A stretch of 8,403 bases of DNA, taken from the NCBI GenBank assembly GCA_027039745.1, contig JALUMP010000100.1:1-8403 (forward strand). The letters are read 5' to 3'. The position numbers and the translations under genes were made by a program. Under the pieces are notes generated by a model. The model did no database searches. It saw nothing but the letters and a program-made list of their open reading frames with translations, and was not told the DNA's origin. Below are positions 1 through 6,118 of this stretch, one piece after another. Origin of the DNA: Candidatus Parcubacteria bacterium. GTDB lineage: Bacteria > Patescibacteriota > Minisyncoccia > Phycocordibacterales > GCA-2747955. Position 1 is the first letter of the stretch. Every line of letters begins with the position of its first letter.

Positions 1-27
1 ATTAACAAGTTAATAATTTATCACAAT

Positions 28-384
28 ATGAAAATAAAAGTTTTATTTGTAAATATCGAAAATAATTCAAAAGAAGAGAAACACGTTGTTAAAAAACTTA
101 CAAGTATTGAAAAGTTATTACAAAAAAATAATTCAATAGATTGTAATGTAAGATTAGGGAGAGATTCTTCGCATAAAAAATCAAATAATATGTTTTTTGC
201 AGAAGCTACAATTTCAACAGAGTCAAAAAATTATGGGGCCAAAGCTGTTGGGAAAACAATATATGAAGCTGCAGATGTTTTAAAAGATGAACTTTCTAAA
301 AAAATAAGGAGATATAAAGACAAAAAAACTTCAATTGTGAAAAAAGGCGGAAGAATGTTAAAAGATTTATTAAGAAAATTTTAA
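28..384 (+). CDS. hpf: Short ribosome hibernation-promoting factor (HPF/RaiA family)
   Basis: 118 residues, the size of the short HPF/YfiA class, with no C-terminal dimerisation domain. Family members bind the 30S decoding region in stationary phase and block tRNA and mRNA access. Visible family signatures are a basic beta-alpha-beta N-terminal half, the segment FAEATIS in mid-protein, then a long helix (YEAADVLKDELSKKIRRYKDKK region, about residues 79-100) that matches the HPF pattern of a Y-x-A-x-D helix ending in a basic K/R-rich stretch. The C-terminal tail (IVKKGGRMLKDLLRKF) is strongly basic and may add rRNA contacts. There is no in-frame TGA. The ATG at 28 has no Shine-Dalgarno sequence upstream. 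The stop lies 2 nt before the FKBP gene, so the two are probably cotranscribed. The family call is from motif pattern; identity to known members is expected to be low. Confidence 0.8.
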   Translation: MKIKVLFVNIENNSKEEKHVVKKLTSIEKLLQKNNSIDCNVRLGRDSSHKKSNNMFFAEATISTESKNYGAKAVGKTIYEAADVLKDELSKKIRRYKDKKTSIVKKGGRMLKDLLRKF

Positions 385-386
385 AT

Positions 387-974
387 ATGGCAATACAACC
401 GATAGAAACAAAAGAGATGGGGCCAATTATAGTAGTAATACTTTTGGCAATTGCAGCTTATGTTGTAATGTATTATTTAGGTTATTTGGGTAATCATCCT
501 GTTGAGAAGGTAGTAGGAGAGCCAATTGCAAAAATAGCAAAAAAACCATTGCAAGGTATTAAAAAAATTGAAGGTTTATTTATTAATGAAGATGAAAAAT
601 TAAATAATAAAGTAAATATTATGGATATAAAAGAAGGACGAACTTACGAAACAGATAGTGGTTTAAAATTTGAAGTATTAAAACTTGGTAACGGACAAAA
701 ACCAACTTTAGATAATGAGGTTACCGTCCATTATCACGGCACATTATTAGACGGCACAGTTTTTGATTCGTCAGTAGTAAGAGGAGAAAAAATTTCATTT
801 CCATTACGTGGGGTAATTGCAGGTTGACAAGAAGGCTTGCAGTATATGCCAGTTGGATCTAAATTTAAATTTGTTATTCCAGCTAAGTTAGCTTATGGTG
901 ATTCTTCACCATCCCCAGCTATTCCTGCAGGTTCAACTTTAGTTTTTGAAGTAGAGTTATTTGATGTAAAATAA
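387..974 (+). CDS. Membrane-anchored FKBP-type peptidyl-prolyl isomerase, one in-frame TGA (Trp)
   Basis: 195 residues when TGA at 825-827 (codon 147) is read through; it ends in TAA. One transmembrane helix (about residues 12-34) is followed by a basic linker to about residue 85 and an FKBP domain from about residue 88. FKBP landmarks are in order: TDSGLKFEVL, VTVHYHGTLLDGTVFDSS (catalytic Y, F and D positions), a G-V-I-A-G strand, the TGA codon, QEGLQYMPVGSKFKFVIP, LAYGD, and the final IPAGSTLVFEVELFDV strand. The TGA sits exactly at the pocket-floor tryptophan of FKBPs (VIPGW-x-EG in Mip types, VIRGWEEG in FKBP12). Treated as a stop, the protein would lose half its domain including the active-site Tyr. 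The enzyme would isomerise X-Pro bonds in proteins outside the membrane, or near it if the topology is reversed. It follows hpf by 2 nt and precedes a terminator. Confidence 0.93.
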
Positions 975-990
975 AATTTAGAAATTTTTA

Positions 991-1023
991 AAAAAACACC
1001 TAGGTCTTGCCTCGGTGTTTTTT
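991..1023 (+). terminator. Rho-independent terminator after the hpf-FKBP unit
   Basis: A perfect 10-bp stem (AAAAAACACC at 991-1000 with GGTGTTTTTT at 1014-1023) closes a 13-nt loop. The T-run is within the right arm. It lies 16 nt after the FKBP stop and just upstream of the trigger factor promoter, so it separates the two units. The A-rich left arm means it may also work for the opposite strand. Confidence 0.85.
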
Positions 1024-1051
1024 CTAAAAATTCTGCAGACATTTAACTTTG

Positions 1052-1060
1052 TGTTATAAT
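1052..1060 (+). promoter_or_regulatory. Extended -10 promoter (TGTTATAAT) for trigger factor, near-leaderless
   Basis: A consensus TATAAT at 1055-1060 is preceded by the TGn extension at 1052-1054. No convincing -35 box is seen 16-18 nt upstream, which is tolerated by extended -10 promoters. Only 9 nt separate the -10 box from the ATG at 1070. With the usual 6-8 nt to the start of transcription, the mRNA would have a leader of about 0-3 nt. This is inferred from sequence only. Confidence 0.65.
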
Positions 1061-1069
1061 GTGCTCATT

Positions 1070-2098
1070 ATGAATTACAAAACAAAGATAGAAAAAAAAG
1101 AAAAAAGTTTGGTAGAAGTAGAAGTTACTGCACCTTTTTCAGAATTAAAACAATTTGAAAAAAAAGCTAAAGAAGAATTAATGAAAAATTTAGAAGTTGA
1201 TGGTTTTAGAAAAGGGCATGTTCCACAGGATGTTGCAATGTCCAAAATTAGTCCTTCTCAAATCTTGCAGGCTTCTGCTCAACATTATATAGATGCAGTA
1301 TTTCCAGAAATAATTAAAAATGAAAAATTAAAAATTATAGGATATCCATCTATTTCTGTTGAAAAACTAGACGAAAAAGAGGGAATTATTTTTAAAATTT
1401 TAATGACTATTTATCCTGATATTAAACTTCCAGATTATAAAAAAATTGCAGCAAACATAAAAAAAGTAGAAAAAGGAGTTGAAAAAGACGCTTTAGAAAA
1501 AGCTAAAAAAGGTATGTTGGATATGTATAACCAAATGCAACACCAAGGGCATACTCATAAAGATGGAGAAAAATGTGAGTCAGAAATAAAAACAGCTTTG
1601 GATGATGAATTTGCTAAAAAAATTGGTTTTAAAGATCTAAAAGATTTAGAAGAAAAAGTAAAACAAGATTTGGAACAAAGAGCTGAACAAGAAGCAATAG
1701 TAGGGCATAGAGAAAATATTTTAAAAGCTATTTTAAAAGAAACACCATTTGAAGTTCCAGAGTTATTAATAAATGCAGAAAAAGATAAAATTATGGCTCA
1801 AATGAGAGATGATGTTACTCGTTCTGGTATGAAATGGGAAGATTATATAAAATCTTCAGGTAAAAATGAAATGGAGATACGAGATTCTTTTACTAATGAA
1901 GCCTCAGATAGAGCAAAAGCAGAGATTTTATTAAAAGAAATAGCAAAAGATGCAAAACTTTCTGCAGACAAAGAAGAACTAAAAAAACAAGTTGAGCAAA
2001 TCTCTGGAATGCATAAAGATGTGGAGTTAGATAATATAAGATTATATGTTGAAAACATTTTAATTAACGAAGCAGTAATGAAATTTTTAGAGAAATAA
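1070..2098 (+). CDS. tig: Trigger factor lacking the PPIase domain
   Basis: 342 residues against about 430 for the full-length family. The N-terminal ribosome-binding domain (about 1-125) carries the signature GFRKGHVP at 45-52, which docks near ribosomal protein L23 at the exit tunnel. The C-terminal chaperone part begins around 'LDDEFAKKIGF' (near residue 180) and runs through long helices with the typical DRAKAEILLKEIAK segment. The FKBP-like PPIase domain normally between them is missing; a short hydrophilic linker (about 145-178) containing a His-rich loop HQGHTHKDGEKC (158-169) takes its place. I chose the ATG at 1070, not the in-frame TTG at 1049, because 1049 lies upstream of the -10 box and would add seven unrelated residues. 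There is no in-frame TGA; one TGG encodes Trp. No Shine-Dalgarno is seen. The neighbouring FKBP gene could supply prolyl isomerase activity from a separate polypeptide, but that is inference. Confidence 0.92.
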   Translation: MNYKTKIEKKEKSLVEVEVTAPFSELKQFEKKAKEELMKNLEVDGFRKGHVPQDVAMSKISPSQILQASAQHYIDAVFPEIIKNEKLKIIGYPSISVEKLDEKEGIIFKILMTIYPDIKLPDYKKIAANIKKVEKGVEKDALEKAKKGMLDMYNQMQHQGHTHKDGEKCESEIKTALDDEFAKKIGFKDLKDLEEKVKQDLEQRAEQEAIVGHRENILKAILKETPFEVPELLINAEKDKIMAQMRDDVTRSGMKWEDYIKSSGKNEMEIRDSFTNEASDRAKAEILLKEIAKDAKLSADKEELKKQVEQISGMHKDVELDNIRLYVENILINEAVMKFLEK

Positions 2099-2118
2099 GG
2101 AGTGTGGCAACACGACTA

Positions 2119-2219
2119 TATTTCTCTTATGCGGAGCATCTGCAAAACAACGAGCAACGCGAGTATGTTTTGCATGCGATAGTTAGAAAAATAACAAATT
2201 TTATATTTGTATATTTTTC
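2119..2219. repeat. Imperfect palindrome downstream of trigger factor
   Basis: Directly after the trigger factor stop comes a structured, GC-richer stretch. GTGT/ACAC (2103-2113) can form a small hairpin. TGCAAAAC (2141-2148) pairs with GTTTTGCA (2167-2174), and the stem extends to GCAT/ATGC with one bulged base. The flanks (2119-2133 and 2175-2193) pair only partly. A second stem, GAAAAATA (2186-2193) with TATTTTTC (2212-2219), ends in a T-run and could act as a weak terminator. It may be an element remnant or the structured 3' end of the tig mRNA. No reading frame is supported. Confidence 0.5.
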
Positions 2220-2228
2220 ACTTGTGCG

Positions 2229-2262
2229 AAAAATAGATATTTAACAAAATATCTATTTTTTT
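2229..2262. terminator. Strong intrinsic terminator, 14-bp perfect stem
   Basis: AAAAATAGATATTT (2229-2242) pairs perfectly with AAATATCTATTTTT (2247-2260) around a 4-nt AACA loop, with T's continuing to 2262. It is the best terminator for the tig transcript, about 130 nt after the stop codon. The symmetric A-run and T-run make it potentially bidirectional. Confidence 0.8.
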
Positions 2263-2285
2263 ATAGAACAATATAAAGATAGTAT

Positions 2286-2374
2286 CTGTCATTGCGAACG
2301 AATGTGAAGCAATCCAGAAACAAACCTAGATTGCCACGTTTTTTCCGCTTCGCTCCAAAAGCTCGCAATGACAG
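2286..2374. repeat. Palindromic interspersed repeat, copy 1
   Basis: An 89-bp element has perfect 12-bp terminal inverted repeats (CTGTCATTGCGA at the left, TCGCAATGACAG at the right). The left half carries the shared 30-nt core (2288-2317, GTCATTGCGAAC...GAAGCAATCCAG) that recurs identically at 2416-2445 and 8215-8244. It is GC-richer than its surroundings, non-coding and resembles REP/MITE-type elements. The right end, CTCCAAAAGCTCGCAATGACA, also recurs in the terminal palindrome of the window (8341-8361). Confidence 0.8.
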
Positions 2375-2409
2375 GTTTTTGTTATGTTATTGCAAATCTA
2401 AAATCACCG

Positions 2410-2486
2410 GTATCCGTCATTGCGAACGAATGTGAAGCAATCCAGTAACAAATCTGGATTACTCTATTTATCACAATGATGGATAC
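2410..2486. repeat. Palindromic interspersed repeat, copy 2
   Basis: This is a 77-bp copy with terminal inverted repeats GTATCCGTCATTG (2410-2422) and CAATGATGGATAC (2474-2486), one mismatch. The 30-nt left core at 2416-2445 is identical to copies at 2288 and 8215. The interior differs from copy 1 after the core, so the ends and core are conserved while the middle drifts. Confidence 0.8.
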
Positions 2487-2506
2487 GACATGATAAAACA
2501 CATTTT

Positions 2507-2540
2507 AAAACCAACAGACAAATATTTCGTTGGTTTTTAT
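2507..2540. terminator. Intrinsic terminator with no gene in front of it
   Basis: AAAACCAAC (2507-2515) pairs with GTTGGTTTT (2529-2537), and T's run to 2538. No coding region lies between the tig terminator at 2229-2262 and this one. It could insulate the surface locus from upstream transcription, end a small RNA, or be left from a lost gene. Confidence 0.6.
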
Positions 2541-2559
2541 TTCGTTTTTTCTGTTTCTT

Positions 2560-2568
2560 TGTTAAAAT
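2560..2568 (+). promoter_or_regulatory. Extended -10 promoter (TGTTAAAAT) for the 749-residue surface protein
   Basis: TAAAAT at 2563-2568 has a TGn extension at 2560-2562. The context TTTGTTAAAATA nearly repeats the A' promoter at 6687-6697 (TTTGCTAAAATA). The -35 region (around 2540-2546) is weak. The leader would be about 30 nt, AT-only and without a Shine-Dalgarno site. Confidence 0.5.
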
Positions 2569-2604
2569 AGTAATGTTTTAAATTAATAAATAATATAATT
2601 AAGT

Positions 2605-4854
2605 ATGAAAAATTTTTTTAGTAAATTAGCAGTCGTCTTTATTGTTTTTATCGCTTTGCCAGTTTTTTCATTGGCAATGACAAACACGATGACAGATGTT
2701 TCTGTGCACAATTTTAAAGTAGAAGAAAATTCTCCAACAGGGGCTTTTCGTTTTTCTTTTAATATTGTAAACAAAGAAAATACAGCAATACAAAATTTAA
2801 AATACGGGATATCTCTAAAAGACAAAGAGAACAAGACACTAAGTAAATATGTTTATAAGGATATTATTGATATACCAGCAAAAAAAACCATTAACAAAAG
2901 TTTTATCCAAAAGATAAATAAAGCTGGGGTAAAAAAAATTATATTGTTTGTTTCGAATGAAAATGGATTTCCAATAGCAAATTCTTTGTTGGATAATATA
3001 CATTTAACTATTAATCACAAAAATATTGTTGAAAAAAAAGATAATCAAGAAGAAATCAAATTAGTTAATTGTAATATTGAAACGTTTGGTGATGAAGATA
3101 CTTCAAAAAATCTTATTTGCGAGAGTAAGCAAGGACAAATTCAAAAATCAATTGTTGCCAAAATGAATATTTATAAAAATAATATTTTTGGTACTTTAGT
3201 TAAAACTATTTCTGTTAAATCAACAAATACTTCAGATGGAAAAATACTATTTAAAATACCAAGCTTGGATGCTGGATATTATGAGATTAAAAGTAATATC
3301 GGAGATCAAACATTTTTTAACAAAATAATGATTAATGGTGTTTTTGTAAACGTATACAATGTTAAAACAGATAAAACAAATTATAAAGAAAATGATAATG
3401 CAAAAATTTTTATAACTTGAGCCACAAGGGGAGATGATTTTCATTTTATTTTTGGAATTAAAGATAGAAATAATAAAAACTGTGGAACTAAAGAAATTTC
3501 TAGCTTAAAAGATAATATAGAAGTTAATATACAAAAAGATTGTCAGCATGCTGAGGTCTTTGTTTCTCAAAGACAAAAAGATGGTAGCACGGTTTCAATC
3601 TATGGCGCACCTGGTGAAGATTTTCGTTTAGAGCAAGGGGATCAAAGGTTTGATATATCAACATATTTTATGAATTTTAAGCAATACAATTTTTATATTT
3701 ATGGTATACTTTTTCTATTATTAATTTTAATGATAATTTTATTTTTTATGAGAAAACATACAGCAGCCGTTTCATTATTGTTATTGTTAGTGTTTATTTT
3801 ATTCGGTTATTTTATTTTGAATAAAGTATATGCAATACAATATGCATCACATGGGACTGCTTATAATGTCGATTTTTCAAAAAATATATATAAATCAACA
3901 GATAATGTATCATTTTCTTTAGGAGTATATAGTTTAACTTCTATGCAAAAAGAAAAAGACACAAGCGTTGCGGTATCTGTAGATGGAAAATCGTTTTTTG
4001 AGGTAGTCGGCGTAGATGATACAGAAAGTGTTTATCAAATAGGTTTAGGTAAAATGTCTCAAGGACAACACAGCGTTACAGTGAGAGGTTTGGTTCAACC
4101 AAGGTTTGATATTTCTTGGTTTGACAAAGCACGTTTTGGTTTAGATACAAACGATCACAAGTTTTATATAACAGTAGATGACAACGCAAATTGATGTAGC
4201 CCTGGAGAAGACCCATCTTCTGGGTGTAAAGACCCAAATACTTGTGTAGTTACAACCACATCTCCAAAAGCAAGGGAGGTTTGTAAAGGAGTATTTTTCC
4301 AACAAACAAGTAATTGTCCAACAGGAGGGGAAGTTAAAGTTGGAACAAAAACAACGGGCGAGTGTGCTGTTACAGAATGTGAAAGTTCTTCATGATCAAG
4401 AGCTACAAGTTATTACTGTGCAGGAGAGCAATTTACTCAAACATCAAATTGTGGAGAAACAAGAGAAGCAGTTGGAACAGATGCAAGTCCTACTTGTAAG
4501 CACGTTCCTGCAGCAGACTTCTTAGAATGTTCTACAGGTGGTATTAATTGGGATAGATGTGATTCAAAAATCTTTAAAATATTACCAGTTGATAGATTAT
4601 ATATTAGAGTAGCTTCTCAACCAACTTCAGTTCAAGCTTGGTCATTAATAGATTCTGCAGGTGGAGTAAAACCTTTTTACGAAGTAGAAAAAGGAAACAA
4701 TACAGAAAGAGTAAACGTTAAGTTTAAATTTGATGGTAATGGAATTAATGGGAAAAAACAATTTTATAATTTTGGAGTAAAAGCTATAGGGTTTACCCCA
4801 GACTTTACAGTTGTAAAATTAAAGATTATCAACCCAGATAGAATTGAGATTTAG
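2605..4854 (+). CDS. Large secreted/membrane surface protein with Ig-like regions, TM hairpin and Cys-rich repeats; three in-frame TGA codons
   Basis: 749 residues, ending in TAG, when TGA codons 272, 530 and 597 are read through; without this it would break into fragments with no starts. I do not recognise a named family. Order of parts: signal peptide (about 1-24, ending VFSLA); beta-rich Ig/macroglobulin-like extracellular part to about 355, including TDKTNYKENDNAKIFIT followed by TGA272; two hydrophobic helices (about 363-382 and 387-405) joined by a short basic RKH turn, which predicts a hairpin with both large halves outside; a second Ig-like stretch (about 420-515, with SKNIYKSTDNVSFSLGVY); a 12-cysteine region (C531-C652) holding two copies of C-x10-C-x14/15-C; and a beta-rich C-terminus. 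TGG is also used for Trp (three times). The gene is 25 nt upstream of fibre gene A with no terminator between, so cotranscription and a shared role at the cell surface are likely. Function is unknown. Confidence 0.85.
4282..4497 (+). repeat. Duplicated Cys-rich motif inside the 749-residue protein
   Basis: Residues 560-587 (CKGVFFQQTSNC...VGT...C) and 605-631 (CAGEQFTQTSNC...VGT...C) are an imperfect tandem repeat. Shared spacing is C-x10-C-x14/15-C, with F-x-Q-T-S-N-C and V-G-T conserved. Codon 597 (TGA) lies in the linker between the copies. With Cys 531, 541, 547, 592, 642 and 652 there are twelve cysteines, enough for six disulfides in an exported domain. Confidence 0.75.
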
Positions 4855-4879
4855 TTATAAATAATTAATAATATAAAAT

Positions 4880-5059
4880 ATGAAAAAAATAAAAAACATA
4901 AGTAAAAAAACATTATTAGTGGTAGTAGGTGTATTATTAGGAGCTTCATTCTCAGCATTTGCAGCAGCAACATGGCAAGGCACAGACTGAATTTCAAATG
5001 GAAATATTATCTCTGCTCAAAAAGTAAAAGATAATTTTCAGTATTTGTATGAAAGAGTA
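4880..5059 (+). repeat. Conserved 5' module shared with gene A' (first copy)
   Basis: The first 180 nt match 6728-6907 at 175 positions; the first 107 nt are identical. Four of five differences are silent and one changes Asn42 to Ser. The unit encodes the signal peptide plus the ISAQKVKDNFQYLYERV segment. Similarity stops abruptly beyond codon 60. Confidence 0.92.
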
Positions 5060-5488
5060 ATGGGGAATAAAACATTAATCGATACAAATATAGTCGATAT
5101 CACAAATTTAAAAAAGAATAAAGGTGGAAAATTTGTTGATGGTTCAAACCCAAATAATGCAGTATACACAAAAGGAAATGTGGGGGTTAGAACAAATAAT
5201 CCCGCTTATCCTCTTGATGTAACCGGTCAGATGAGAGCTGGTAGATATAATGATAATGCAGGAGGATGGTTTGTAGATTCTGATGTAACATCAAGGATGA
5301 ATGCGATTGATTTGAACACTTTATATTTGAGAGGAAATCTTTCTGCTCCAAATAATACAAGAGAAAATTGTCATGAAGAAAAACATGCAGAATGTCCAGG
5401 TAATTATTTTGTAACAGGGGTTTCAGTTTCATCTCATAAAAAAAATGGAAGAATGAAAATAAGACATTTACACTGTTGTAGACTATAA
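4880..5488 (+). CDS. Fibre protein A: secreted tail-fibre/adhesin-like, Cys-rich C-terminus, one in-frame TGA
   Basis: 202 residues with TGA at codon 37 read through, ending in TAA. It starts with a signal peptide (basic MKKIKNISKK, hydrophobic core, likely cleavage after FSAFA near residue 28). Next is ATWQGTD-TGA-ISNG...ISAQKVKDNFQYLYERV, resembling the 'W..G..itA..lN.nf..l' segment at the start of many phage-like fibre proteins. Residues 99-116 (GNVGVRTNNPAYPLDVTG) match the GNVGIGTxNPxxxLDVxG motif of tail-fibre/endosialidase-type stalks. The C-terminal 40 residues hold Cys 164, 172, 199 and 200 in 'CPGNYFVTGVSV...HCCRL', a possible disulfide-stabilised head. An exported, probably trimeric fibre is the best guess. 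The first 60 codons are nearly identical to A' at 6728. B1 follows after 31 nt. No Shine-Dalgarno is seen, and nothing suggests an intact phage. Confidence 0.82.
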
Positions 5489-5519
5489 TATTATTAATAA
5501 TTTAAATATCATTTTATTT

Positions 5520-6047
5520 ATGAAAACAAATTCAAAAATTTTATTAGCATTGTTGGTAATATTCATTCTTTCAGCATCTGTCTTTGTGGCAGTTGTTAAG
5601 AGATGTAATCTTGATTTAAGTAGTTGTAAAGTTGCATCAATATTAACCAACTCGTCTAATAATATCCAAAATCAAAACATTACAGATAATGCAGTGGAAA
5701 AAGATTTACCTTTAGTAGAAACAAAAGCAGAGCCTATTTATGACCAAGCAATTTCTGGAGCAATAAAGGAAATTAACGGAAATAGCTTAGTGATTAATGT
5801 AGATACTTCTGATTTTGATGATGTGACAAAATCGATTTACAATCTTACTTTAAGTAATGATGTAAAAGTTACAGAAGACAACCAAACAGAAGGAAGTTCC
5901 TATGTTGGTAAACAAATTCAAAAAAGTAATCTAAAAGTTGGAGATATTGTCTCAGTAGAATTTAATGACAAAAAAGAAGTCGGTTCTATCACAAAAATAA
6001 TAGGAGATGAAAATGGTGGTAGTGGGTGAACAGAGTTAGAAGACTAA
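5520..6047 (+). CDS. Membrane-anchored protein B1 with DUF5666-like beta domain, one in-frame TGA
   Basis: 175 residues with TGA at codon 170 read through; only TELED follows before TAA, so this readthrough is the least essential in the window. An N-terminal helix (about 7-26, ILLALLVIFILSASVFVAVV) looks like an uncleaved anchor. A Ser/Asn-rich linker runs to about residue 70. The C-terminal domain begins ISGAIKEINGNSLVINV (78-94) and contains LKVGDIVSVEF (138-148) and EVGSITKI. This order (G-x-I-x-x-I-x-x-N-S-L-x-I ... L-K-V-G-D-x-V-x-V) resembles DUF5666, a small predicted OB-like beta domain. B3 at 7448 is a clear paralogue and B2 at 6119 a more distant one. It lies 31 nt after fibre A, as B3 does after A', suggesting that each fibre works with an anchor protein. 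Biochemical function is unknown. Confidence 0.8.
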
Positions 6048-6060
6048 TACTATATTATTT

Positions 6061-6097
6061 TTAAAAAACACTGGTATAATATATTGGTGTTTTTTAA
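6061..6097 (+). terminator. Intrinsic terminator after B1
   Basis: TTAAAAAACAC (6061-6071) pairs with GTGTTTTTTAA (6087-6097); the inner part can extend through G-T wobble pairs around TATAATATA. It starts 14 nt after the B1 stop and would end a 2605-6047 transcript. A TATAAT (6075-6080) is embedded in the loop side, but its start site would fall within the hairpin, so I do not call it a promoter for B2. Confidence 0.75.
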
Positions 6098-6118
6098 TAC
6101 TTTAATAACTTTTAATAT

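Noticed and set aside
825..827. Selenocysteine or programmed readthrough at TGA
   Set aside because: Too many TGAs in unrelated proteins, no consistent downstream hairpin after them, and the FKBP position is a Trp in homologues, not Cys.
825..827. UGA = glycine (genetic code 25)
   Set aside because: Kept as an alternative because it is typical of Gracilibacteria and Absconditabacteria, but the FKBP G-W-x-E-G position and the ordinary GGN glycine use favour Trp. One window cannot settle it.
1049..1069. TTG start at 1049 for trigger factor
   Set aside because: It overlaps the -10 box (1055-1060), so it would lie upstream of transcription start, and it adds residues that do not fit the family N-terminus.
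4340..4525. 61-residue + strand frame rich in Gln
   Set aside because: It is an out-of-frame shadow of the Cys-rich part of the 749-residue protein.
1843..5432. Minus-strand frames at 1843-2058, 2583-2834, 3247-3444 and 5187-5432
   Set aside because: Each is antisense to, or largely overlapped by, a well-supported + strand gene and has low-complexity content with no recognisable domain.
6075..6080. TATAAT as a promoter for B2
   Set aside because: It is inside the terminator hairpin after B1 and lacks a -35 box or extended -10; the match is expected by chance in such AT-rich DNA.
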